Part shown: positions 20,400 through 29,500 of the stretch, in pieces
Position numbering within the stretch: the stretch's first letter is position 1
Layout of the letters: the number at the start of each line of letters is the position of its first letter
Source of the DNA: Leishmania infantum JPCM5
Lineage: Eukaryota; Euglenozoa; Kinetoplastea; Trypanosomatida; Trypanosomatidae
Direction of reading: 5' to 3'
Length of the DNA stretch: 64,000 nucleotides
Assembly (NCBI RefSeq): GCF_000002875.2
Contig: NC_009386.2
Coordinates: forward strand, 141,501-205,500
Program-made: the position numbers and the translations under genes
Notes under the pieces: model-generated
The model's database searches: none
The model's input: the letters and a program-made list of their open reading frames with translations, nothing else
Told to the model about the DNA's origin: nothing

Positions 20400-23294
20400 A
20401 TGAGCAGTGCCTCGAAGTCGGCGGGAGCCGCTCTGTCCTGGTCTTCTTCTTCGCCGGCGCCGTCTGCTGCTCCCACCGCAGTCGCAGTCCCAACCGGCAC
20501 GCCAGCGGAGCCGGCCACCGCCACCGCCGCGACGGACAAGGACGGCGCCGAGGCGGAGCCGCGGCGGCGTGGCTGGAAGCCCATCAAAGATGGGCGCTTC
20601 CGCATCGCCCTCACCCATCACCACGCCAGCAGTGACGATGACACCGGAGCGGCGCTATCGTCTTTCACGAACGCCGCCCCGGAGGATCTCAGCGGCGCCG
20701 CCGCGGCGTCGTCGCTCTGCGAAAAGGTCTGCCGCGCCCTCTCGGACAACGCACGGTGCAATGAATGCCGCCCCGGCGAGCCGCACATCGAGGTCTGTGT
20801 TGAAGCATCGCTGGTGAACGCAATCAACAGTGCGTACACCTCCACAGGATACCCTTTCGTCGTCACCGCCGGCAGCACACGCGGCGCCGTCTACGGCTCC
20901 TTCATCGACCTCAGCAACCCGTCCCTCAGCTCCCTCGAGCTGCCGCCGCCGCAGTCTATCGTTGTCTCCCCGAGCTACGTTGGCGACGCTGATCGTGCGC
21001 CGGCGCACGGCCTGACGGAGATGGACACATTGCTGGCGATCCGCTGGAGCCGCGGCGACCGCATCATGAAGACTGCCGAGGCGGCCCCCACCGTCGCCGT
21101 CGCCGCCGCCGCGCAGGCGAAGCAGACCCCACCCACGATAGCTGCCGGAGCCGCCGGCAGTCCGTACACGTCAGTCGTCGCACGCACCATTGCGCACCAC
21201 CTCTCTCAGTTTCCGGAGGGCATCCACGCCATCCACTCGTCTCCGGCGCTGCGGCAGCTCCTGGTAGAGGGCACGCTGCCGACAACGCTGGCAAGCACGC
21301 CTTCGGCGCCGGTGAACGCGGCAGCGCACGCGCCGGCCTCGGCGAGCGGCGGCGCTGGTAGCCGCAGCGCTGCGGCAGCAGCGCCATCCACCACCACCTC
21401 CACGGCGCAGGAGTTGTCGAACGCAGAGGCGAATGTGCCACCGCTGCCGACGCCGCCGCAGAGCAACGCCCCTGTTCAGCACACGCTCGTCAGCGCGAGC
21501 ACCTTCAACCACATCTCCGTCTACTTCGTTGCCCACCAGGACGGGAAGCTGCTCTACACGGCGCCGATACAGAGCCTCTCCGCCAGTATTGCGACGCGCA
21601 AGGTGACGGCACACCAACTCATTCTGGTAGGGCGGGAGGAAGTGGATGCGCTCGTGGAGGACCCCTTCACACCGTTCCCGACGATGCCTCCACGGCGTAC
21701 CCGCATCGCCTTCGCGCATGTTCCGGTTGCCGGCGAAGAGGCCGCCGTCTTCTTCGCCTCGAAGACGTCGCGCTTCGTCGGCGCGGATGCCCGCAAGAAG
21801 GCCGTTGCCGCCGCCCCGGTCCGCTTCAGCGTCGAGCCTCACCTTCTCATCGGCAACCAGAACGGCGACATCTTCTTATTCAGTCTCCTGCAAGAGCGGA
21901 TTGTGCAGCACCTGAACTACAGCGCCGGCCGACCGAGCGCGAGCGCCTCCATCGCCAGCGGCAGCAAGGGGGCGGGCAGCAAGCTGGTCTGCTCCCCCGT
22001 CTCGTGCATCGCAGAGGTGCAGAACGGCATCGAGAAGAAGGTCACGCGCATGGTCGAGTCCGCCGCCATGGCGAAGCGCAACCGCCGACGGTCCTTCGGC
22101 AGCGACGGCATCCCGACCGGCTTCAACGCCGTCGCCCATGCCGCGGCACCGTCGCACTACTACTACGACGTTCCCCCGTCCCTCTACGCGGTCGGCTTCG
22201 ACGATGGCCAGATGCTGATCGTGGGCGTCACGTGCGAAGGCGGGTGGATGCTGCGGCATCTCAACAACCACCACTTCGGAATGCGGCCGATCCACTCCAT
22301 CGCAGTGCGGGTGCCGTCCTTCTACGCACGGCTGTGGACCAGCTACCTGCCCCCCATCACCTTCGCGGACCGCGGCAGCAAGTCCGAGGTAGCAGCACTG
22401 CCGCCCATCACGACCCTCATCACGGTCGAGTCGGCGCTCATTGTGCACGAGGAGGAGCAGCTCGTGGCCGCCATATCGTGTAATGGCGGTTCCATTGCGC
22501 TGGTGCGGCTGCCCGGGATGGAGATCATCTCCTCTGTTGCCCCGACCGCCTACAACGCCGTCGGCGAGATTCTGGCGCTGCAGTGGACCGCCACGTCGCC
22601 GCGCTACCTGCTGACGCCAGACATCCTCGTCGCCTCCGGCGAGGACGACACGATGACGGCCTTTCAGCTGCTCACGCAGCTCCTCGTGAACACCAGCGAT
22701 TGGAGCCACCACAATGGCAACGACAACGTGTCGCGCATGTCGTCCACGGAGTCCGTGCCGGCAAACGCCCGGCTGCGCATCCTCGAGAAGAAGCAGTTCC
22801 ACCGCAGCTGGGTCAGCCGGTTGAACTTGATGCCGGTGGTCGTGCCCGCCGCGACGGCCAACGCAAAGGACGCTGGCCGGTCGAACAGCGGCGGCATGCC
22901 GCAGTACCTCGGCGTGTGCCTCGTTGCCTCCTCCTATGACCACCGCACCTCTTTCTGGCCGTACATGTTCAGTGGGCAGCAGCGGAGGGCCGGTGAGGCG
23001 GAAGGCCCGGACAGCGCCAACGCTGCGGCATCAGCGTGGAGCGTTGGTGAGGGTGCCGGCAGTGTGGAGCATGCGGACTCGCTGATGTTGGGCCTCACCA
23101 GCAACAGCGTCCCCTTCGGCACGATTTCGGTGCCGGATCGGTATGTGCTCGTCGACGGCCCGACGACAGCGTACCCGCTGCACCCGGAACTCGTCATCGA
23201 CGCTGCGGCCGCCGGCGCCGGCACAAGCTTCTTCCTGACGACAGTGTGCTGCCGTGGCAAGCTAAAGTTCTGGTCCGTCCAGGTGAAGGTCTAG
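20400..23294 (+). CDS. WD40-repeat protein of the WDR20/creC type
   Basis: WDR20-type proteins are beta-propellers that bind and activate USP12/USP46 deubiquitinases (animals) or their fungal counterpart. This 964-residue protein shows the family's C-terminal propeller signatures: LVASGEDDTMTAFQL (about 744, compare GGEDDLVTVWSF in WDR20), HRSWVSRLNLMP (about 801, compare HKSWVSVVAFDP), SSYDHRTSFW (about 844) and CCRGKLKFWSVQ at the end. Earlier blades are seen at ISVYFVAHQDGKLLYT (about 372), LLIGNQNGDIFLF (about 481), YAVGFDDGQMLIVG (about 597) and AAISCNGGSIALVRL (about 690). Ala/Ser-rich inserts enlarge the protein well beyond its relatives. No membrane segment or signal is present. The WD40 call is firm; the WDR20 orthology is by motif pattern. 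Confidence 0.75.
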   Translation: MSSASKSAGAALSWSSSSPAPSAAPTAVAVPTGTPAEPATATAATDKDGAEAEPRRRGWKPIKDGRFRIALTHHHASSDDDTGAALSSFTNAAPEDLSGAAAASSLCEKVCRALSDNARCNECRPGEPHIEVCVEASLVNAINSAYTSTGYPFVVTAGSTRGAVYGSFIDLSNPSLSSLELPPPQSIVVSPSYVGDADRAPAHGLTEMDTLLAIRWSRGDRIMKTAEAAPTVAVAAAAQAKQTPPTIAAGAAGSPYTSVVARTIAHHLSQFPEGIHAIHSSPALRQLLVEGTLPTTLASTPSAPVNAAAHAPASASGGAGSRSAAAAAPSTTTSTAQELSNAEANVPPLPTPPQSNAPVQHTLVSASTFNHISVYFVAHQDGKLLYTAPIQSLSASIATRKVTAHQLILVGREEVDALVEDPFTPFPTMPPRRTRIAFAHVPVAGEEAAVFFASKTSRFVGADARKKAVAAAPVRFSVEPHLLIGNQNGDIFLFSLLQERIVQHLNYSAGRPSASASIASGSKGAGSKLVCSPVSCIAEVQNGIEKKVTRMVESAAMAKRNRRRSFGSDGIPTGFNAVAHAAAPSHYYYDVPPSLYAVGFDDGQMLIVGVTCEGGWMLRHLNNHHFGMRPIHSIAVRVPSFYARLWTSYLPPITFADRGSKSEVAALPPITTLITVESALIVHEEEQLVAAISCNGGSIALVRLPGMEIISSVAPTAYNAVGEILALQWTATSPRYLLTPDILVASGEDDTMTAFQLLTQLLVNTSDWSHHNGNDNVSRMSSTESVPANARLRILEKKQFHRSWVSRLNLMPVVVPAATANAKDAGRSNSGGMPQYLGVCLVASSYDHRTSFWPYMFSGQQRRAGEAEGPDSANAAASAWSVGEGAGSVEHADSLMLGLTSNSVPFGTISVPDRYVLVDGPTTAYPLHPELVIDAAAAGAGTSFFLTTVCCRGKLKFWSVQVKV

Positions 23295-24121
23295 TCGCCC
23301 GTGTTTTCTGTGTGGACCATTGGGAACACTTGATCGTCACGGGCACTTGAACGTGGTGTCTGGCCGCGGGGTGCGCACGGCTCTTGTCGTGGATGCCGTC
23401 CGTCACAGCGTAGGACTGCATCCCCTCCCCCACCCCCCACCCCCGCCCCTCGCTCGTGCCGCTTCTTGTGTGCTTACGTGTGCACGGGTGGCGGTGGTGA
23501 AGTGTGTCTGCATCTCTGAGCCAGTGTGTTGGAGGGGCGGCGGCGGACGAGGACGAGGACGAGGAGAGGGAGGGAGGGAGGAAGGGGGAGAGATGCGTAG
23601 AGCTCGGTGGGCGACGGTGATCCCTCGCGTCGTCGTCGTCGCCGTCGCTATCATTCTTTTCCACGCGGTAGCGTCAGCTCCCACCTCCTGCGCTCCCTAT
23701 AGATAACGCCCCGCTGATCGCGCGCCCTTTGGGCTCCACCACACCCCCTCTCCCTATTCCAACCCCATCCGCCGCTTGCGGCAGATGGGGTGTGTCGGCC
23801 GTCTCTTGTCGTGTGCAGCATCGTACACGACGCTACTCCATATGGGATACGTCGGCGCCACCGCGTCACGCCAGCAGGCGAGTTCGCCGCCCATGTCCGA
23901 TGCTGGCGTTTTCTTGCCTTGCCCTCCCACTCCCACCTCACCCCCACCCCGCCCGCCTGGCCCTCCAAACACCTCCGTCTCCCCTCGCCTTCCTCCCCAC
24001 CCTCTCTCTCTCCCTCGCTCAGCTCTACGAGCAGCTGCCCCCCCCCCCCAAGCCCACTCCGCATACGTGCACACACCTATACGCCCTTCGTTGCTCACAT
24101 CTTCACTGCTTTGTGGTCCTC
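23295..24121. other. Intergenic region
   Basis: Contains C-rich and GGA-rich simple sequence (about 23545-23590) and the pyrimidine tract for REL1. No gene is supported. Confidence 0.7.
23966..24022 (+). promoter_or_regulatory. Candidate trans-splice acceptor for REL1
   Basis: No AG occurs from about 23884 until AG at 24021-24022, and the C/T tract fills 23966-24019. The first ATG afterwards is 24122, the REL1 start. Confidence 0.55.
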
Positions 24122-25588
24122 ATGCGTCGACTGGCACTGCGCCGCGCACCACGCTGCAGTCATGCCACCCTGTGCAGCAGTCGCGGAAGCGGCAGCGTCT
24201 TGAGGCGCCAGGCATCGGCGCTATTATCGGCGACCGCCGTCTCTCCGCCATGCCTCTCTACCACCAGCACCACCACCTCGTCGCAGAGTCTCGCCACGCC
24301 GCGCCGCTGTTACATGCCGCTTCCCCAAAACCAAGAGGACTTCTCGGCCTACGCGGAGATCGATCTGCCGACGGAGACGCGCATAGACGCGATTCGGCGC
24401 ACGGGCATCGCGAGCCAGGAGTGGGTGGCGTGCGAGAAGGTGCACGGCACAAACTTCGCCATCTACCTCATCAACGAAAGCGAGGTGCGATTCGCGAAGC
24501 GCAGCGGCATCATGGACCCGAGCGAGAACTTCTTCGGCTACCACCTCCTCATCGACGACTTCACGGCGCAGGTCCGCGCGTTGTGTGCGCTGCTGAAGCG
24601 CAAGTACGGCGTGACGGGCCGCATGGGCCGTGTCGTGCTGCACGGGGAGCTGTTCGGTGCCAAGTACAAGCATCCGCTGGTGCCCAAGAGTACCAAGTGG
24701 TGCACGCTGCCGAATAAGAAGCGAATTCCGATCTCGGGGGTGGAGATACAGAGCGAGCCGTTCCCGCAGTACAGCCCGGAGCTGCACTACTTCGCATTCG
24801 ACGTCAAGTACTCCGTCTCGGGTGCCGAGGAGGATGTGGTGCTGCTGCCCTTCGACGACTTCACGGAGGTGTGCTCGCAGGTGCCGAATCTCCTGTACGC
24901 GAAGCCGCTGGTGCGCGGCACGCTGGATGAATGCCTCGCCTTTGACGTGGAGAACTTCATCACACCGCTGCCCGCGCTGCTCGGGCTGGGCAACTACCCG
25001 CTCGAAGGCAACCTCGCCGAGGGTGTCGTCATCCGCCACGTGCGCCGCGGCGATCCGGCGGTGGAGAGCAGCGGGGTCTCGACAATCATCAAGCTGCGCT
25101 GCTCTTCCTTCATGGAGCTCAAGCACCCCGGCAAGCAGCAGGAGCTGAAGGCGACGTTCCTCGACACCGTGCGTGCCGGCGCGCTGCAGCGCGTGCGCAA
25201 AGGCAAGAAGGTGACGGTGTTGGCGGACTCGATGCTGCCGAAGCTGGAGGCGGCCGCGAACGCGCTGCTGCTGAACAACGTCAGCGAGGGTCGTCTGAGC
25301 AACGTGCTGTCGAAGATCGGCCGCGAGCCGTTGCTGACCGGCGAAGTGAAGCAGGAAGATGTCGTGCTGATGCTCGCGCAGGACGCCCTGAAGGACTTCC
25401 TGAAGGAGACGGACCCGGTGGTGCTGAACACGTCGCTGTCGTTTCGCAAGACGCTGATCCGCAGCGTGTACTTCGCGGCGGAAGAGCTGCTGCAGGGCGA
25501 ATGGAAGCGCGTCATGGACCGGCTAAAGGCGTCGCAGACGGAGATCGACGCCGCGATTGCCGCGCAGGAGAAGGCAGAGGCGCAGTGA
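24122..25588 (+). CDS. REL1: Mitochondrial RNA-editing ligase 1 (KREL1)
   Basis: REL1 seals nicked mRNA during U-deletion editing in the kinetoplast 20S editosome, using ATP to adenylate a Lys. All nucleotidyltransferase motifs are visible: EKVHGTN with catalytic Lys106, HGELFGAKYKHP with Glu near 177, YFAFDVKYS, LAEGVVIRH (Glu near 300) and STIIKLRC (Lys near 324). The C-terminal region (about 370-480), which binds the editosome OB-fold partner in the family, is present. The product is 488 aa, close to T. brucei REL1 (about 470). Residues 1-40 are Arg/Ser/Ala-rich without acidic residues, a typical mitochondrial presequence. The start is the first ATG after a clear AG-free tract; the open frame continues about 390 nt further 5' in pyrimidine-rich sequence and is not coding there. 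Confidence 0.97.
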   Translation: MRRLALRRAPRCSHATLCSSRGSGSVLRRQASALLSATAVSPPCLSTTSTTTSSQSLATPRRCYMPLPQNQEDFSAYAEIDLPTETRIDAIRRTGIASQEWVACEKVHGTNFAIYLINESEVRFAKRSGIMDPSENFFGYHLLIDDFTAQVRALCALLKRKYGVTGRMGRVVLHGELFGAKYKHPLVPKSTKWCTLPNKKRIPISGVEIQSEPFPQYSPELHYFAFDVKYSVSGAEEDVVLLPFDDFTEVCSQVPNLLYAKPLVRGTLDECLAFDVENFITPLPALLGLGNYPLEGNLAEGVVIRHVRRGDPAVESSGVSTIIKLRCSSFMELKHPGKQQELKATFLDTVRAGALQRVRKGKKVTVLADSMLPKLEAAANALLLNNVSEGRLSNVLSKIGREPLLTGEVKQEDVVLMLAQDALKDFLKETDPVVLNTSLSFRKTLIRSVYFAAEELLQGEWKRVMDRLKASQTEIDAAIAAQEKAEAQ

Positions 25589-26541
25589 AGCTGTTGCTGT
25601 CGCTCTGTGGCAAGCCGGTATGCGTCTCCTTGATGAATTTGTGTGTGTGCGCGCGCGCTCAGCAGCCCCTCCTGCTGCTGGATAGCGTGGGGGAGGGGGA
25701 GGGGAAGCGAACGTACCCCCGCGCGGATGCAAGACGGCGCGTGGCTGCCGTCAAACAGAGGAGCCGTCTCTACCACTATTTTGCGCTGCTGCCTCTTCGC
25801 GGCGGCGCTTGCATGCTGCACCATATACAGGGAAAAACATGGGGAACCGTGCAAGTGGGTGCCGAAAACGATCGCCGATGGTGGCGGAGAGAGGCGTGCA
25901 AGCGTGCGACAGCACGCGCGGCACAAGTGCCGGAAGCGCCAGTTTCGTGCTCCACGTGTGTGAAGTGGGGGGGGGGGCGGGGCGTAGAGCGTGGTCGATG
26001 CGGCCTTTGCAGGGTCGCTGCCCTTTCTCCTTCAAGGTGATCTCTGTCCTCCCCCTCCCGGCCTCTCGCGCTCGCACCGATCCCGCTAATCTGGTCATCA
26101 AGCACATCACATGTCCGTGCCGGGGGAGGAGTAGAAACTCCCGGCGCAGGTGCACCGGCTCTCCTCGTGCTCTACGTATGCGCCTGCTGCTATGATGTTT
26201 GTTGGCCCCAACACACTGCGCCGCCCTCCTTATCCCGCACCTCCCTGCTCATCTCTCCACGTACGGATGGGCACACGCATGTATGCCGAAGCAGCCGTGA
26301 TCATCGCTGCTGTTGCTGTTCCACGTTTTTCTGGCCCCCGCGTGCCCCACCCCTTTCCTCTTCACGCCCCTCTCAGCGCGTGGCCTTGCACACACGCACA
26401 CACACGCGCGAGACGACCGTAATCAGCACGACCGCTTCCCTGGCAGCCTTCCTCCTTTTCGTTGCTTATAGTGTATGCGGTGCCGACGCGCTGCTCGGCC
26501 TATCCCGTCCTCCCCACCCCCCCCGACACACACACACTCCA
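25589..26541. other. Intergenic region
   Basis: A non-simple stretch (about 25740-26110) with a poly-G run at about 25968-25978 could be a degenerate repeat but could not be matched to anything. It is followed by C/T and (CA)n sequence. Confidence 0.6.
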
Positions 26542-29500
26542 ATGTGGTCGCCCTCGTCCTCTGCGCCGCAGACCTCCGTCGACGTCGCGGCGGGCCAGCG
26601 TGGCCGCCGCGGTGTCCCCACCGCCAGTGGGAGAGACGTCACACCATACGCGATGGGGATGGATTTGGCACTACCGGCCGGCCCCACCGGTGCGCGAGGC
26701 GCAGGACGCGTCTCGGCGGCTCGGCGGTCGTTGGCGGACGCAGCGCCGCCGCCGTCTCACAACGTACTTGTCGACGTGGACGGCCTGCGGTGCGAGGTGC
26801 GCTCAATGCGCAGCGTGCCGCATGCGCTGTACAGCACCCCATCCGTCTCCCACGTCCTCGCCACGTACGTCCAGCAGCTCATCGACGACTTCACCCGCTC
26901 GCTGCTGCTCTGCCGGCCCGCCCAGCGGAGCTCCAGCAGCATCAGCAGTCGCGTCATCCACGCAGAGAGTGGCGATCTGCAGCGACAGAAACAGCTGCAG
27001 TCCACCACCACCACCACACTCGGCGCTGCGGACCTCACGGTGGACGGCGCCCTATCTTCAGAAGACGAGGAAACGTACCTGCTGTTGCGCCTGTGTCACC
27101 TCCACAAGGCAGAGCAGCAGCAGCAGCAGCCGTCGGAGTCCAGCGGCGGTGACGCCTCCGCGATGGCGGGGGGGTGGCGGATGGCTGGTGCGAACACAGG
27201 GTCTGTAGCAGAGCAGCTGATTGCACTCTTCGCTGCTGCGGATCGGCCGTGTTGTCGACATGGGCCGAACGGCGGTGCCAGGGAGGAGGACAGTGAGCAG
27301 CACGACGCTGCGGTGCTGATGCCACCGCTGCTGTCCTCCCTCTTGCTGTTTAAGCCGATGCTGCACGACATGCAGTACCTGGCGCAGCATCTTCTTCTGC
27401 CGCGACACGCCTGGCAACACCACCAGCGGGAGTGGGTCATTGTGTATGAAGATGTCGCCGTGACGCTGCGCGACCGCCTCTCTCGCTACCGCCGTGCCTC
27501 GATGCGTAGCAGAGGGCGAGATGGTGAAGTAGTGACCAACGACGAGGATGGCACGGAGGACCGGGACGCCGCCAGCATCCTCACAGGCATGCAGCGGCTG
27601 TTTCCGGCGTCTGAGCTGCAGCACCTCTGGCACACCCTATGGGAGCTGCTTGGCGCCGCGTGGCGCCAGCGCGACCGCCTCTGGGGTGCCTACCGCTACC
27701 TGCACGGCCCACGCCGTCTGCCGCCGCTGTGTCTGAGTGGACAAGCGCCGTGCGCGGTGCCGCCTGGCGTCCACGCATGCCCAATCATGCGCGAGCAGTA
27801 CGAGGCGTATATTGCCCGCGTGCATGCCTCGACAGCCTCCCCCTCCCACGCTGTGCCCGATGCGCCGGAGGCACCGCACGCGGAGGACAGCTGCGCCTTC
27901 GGCCCCTTCACGAGCGCCGACATCGGCATCTCGGCACGGCGGCTGTACGTGCTGCGGCAGCCGCTAGCGGCGGTGCTGCGGACGCTGCGGGTGTCAGTCC
28001 CTCCAGCCGGTCGTGACCCTCTCGTCACCTCCGCCACCGCCCCTGTTGGCTTCCAGTACGTCGACGACCCTGTGCCCAACGGACAGGCAAACACGCCGGC
28101 GCCGACGACGGACGCGGCAACGCCTCTCGTCGTCCCGCTCTTCGACACCACCAACCAGGACGCGCAGCTGGCTGCAGCAGCGGTACCGTACGTGTCTCCG
28201 GAGGTGTACGTGTCGCTGCAGCAAGAGCGGCAGCGACAGCGACGGCGAGCTGCCTCGTGTAGTGCATTGCCGGTGGTCTCGTGGCCGCCCGTGCACTCCT
28301 TCTCTGACGACGTGTGGAACGCGGCGGTTGTCGTGCTGGAGGCGGCGCTCAGCGGCTTCTGCGCGACGGATGCATCCATGTGCCACCTCGCGCTGCCATC
28401 CGTTCACAGCAGCGGCGTCGATCTACTCGATGAGCGAACGGCAATGTCGCGCTCCTCGTCATCGTCTTCGGTGTACTCGGGGGTGCTGCTGCTGCTGACG
28501 GAGCGCCATGTGCTGCCGAGGGCTGCGGCGCACAACTTTCTATATGCGGCGCTGTACCATCTGCAGGTGGCGCTGAACAAGGGCGGTTGCGAGGATGTCG
28601 ACAATCATGGCGGCATCGACGGCGCCAAGGCGCTCCGGCAAGGGAGTGGCAGCGGCGACGGTACGGCGGCAGCGGTACTACCATCGCCGACGCGCCTTGC
28701 TCGCGAATGGGTGCGCTACCTCTGCAGCGCCTACGGGCCGGCATGTCTGAAGGACGGCGGGATCTTGGCAGAGGTGGCCAGTAAGGGGCTCTGCTGGCGC
28801 CGGTCGGAGCGGTGGAACGCGTTCGGGATGGCCCACGTCACGGCCACGACGGCGAGTACGACGGCCGCTTGTGCGGATGGCTGGCCATCCGCCTCGTCGT
28901 TCACGCCACTGGAGACAGTCGGCGGCGCGAGCGGCAACAGCCGTGCGCCGGCGGCTGCGGCGGAGCAGCACCGCTCGACTCACGCCGGTGGCGGCCCGTC
29001 GTCCCCCGCTTACCTGTCGACCCCCGCGCCGCCGCTCGCAGAACACCTGAGCGGCAGACATCACGGCCCTGCAGCGTTCGCCATGCCCGCCCTTGCAGAC
29101 ACCTCCGTTGGTGTGGGCACACCGGGGGACGCCGACGGTGGTAGAGACGCAGCGGCGCTGTCGCGGCTGCCACAGCGGCTGGATCGCACCTTCAACGCCC
29201 TCGACACGCCACTCCTGCGCCTACTGAGCCTCGAGCATTACCGCGCAGCGCCCGAAGGAAAAGCTGGCAGTGCCGGCGTATCGCCCGCGGGACCGAAGCT
29301 GAGCAGAGAGGCAGCAGCGACGGTGAACCGCCCCGCATGCGGCGCCGCAGACGATGCCGGCGACTTGTGGGCGGTCCTTTCCAGTTACCTTCGCCGCTGC
29401 ACGATGACAGCAGCAGCGACGGGCGCCTCAGCTACGCCTGCAGGGAAGGCGAACGGCGCTGTGACGGAAGCGGCTGACGCGGACTGCGTTGATGAGCTGC

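Noticed and set aside
23729..24121. In-frame 5' extension of REL1.
   Set aside because: It lies in pyrimidine-rich sequence before a strong splice acceptor at 24022, and ATG 24122 gives a proper mitochondrial presequence.
26167..26541. In-frame 5' extension of the TBCK-like protein with a hydrophobic stretch.
   Set aside because: It has no ATG and reads through (CA)n and C/T repeats; the hydrophobic run comes from CTT/CTC codons.
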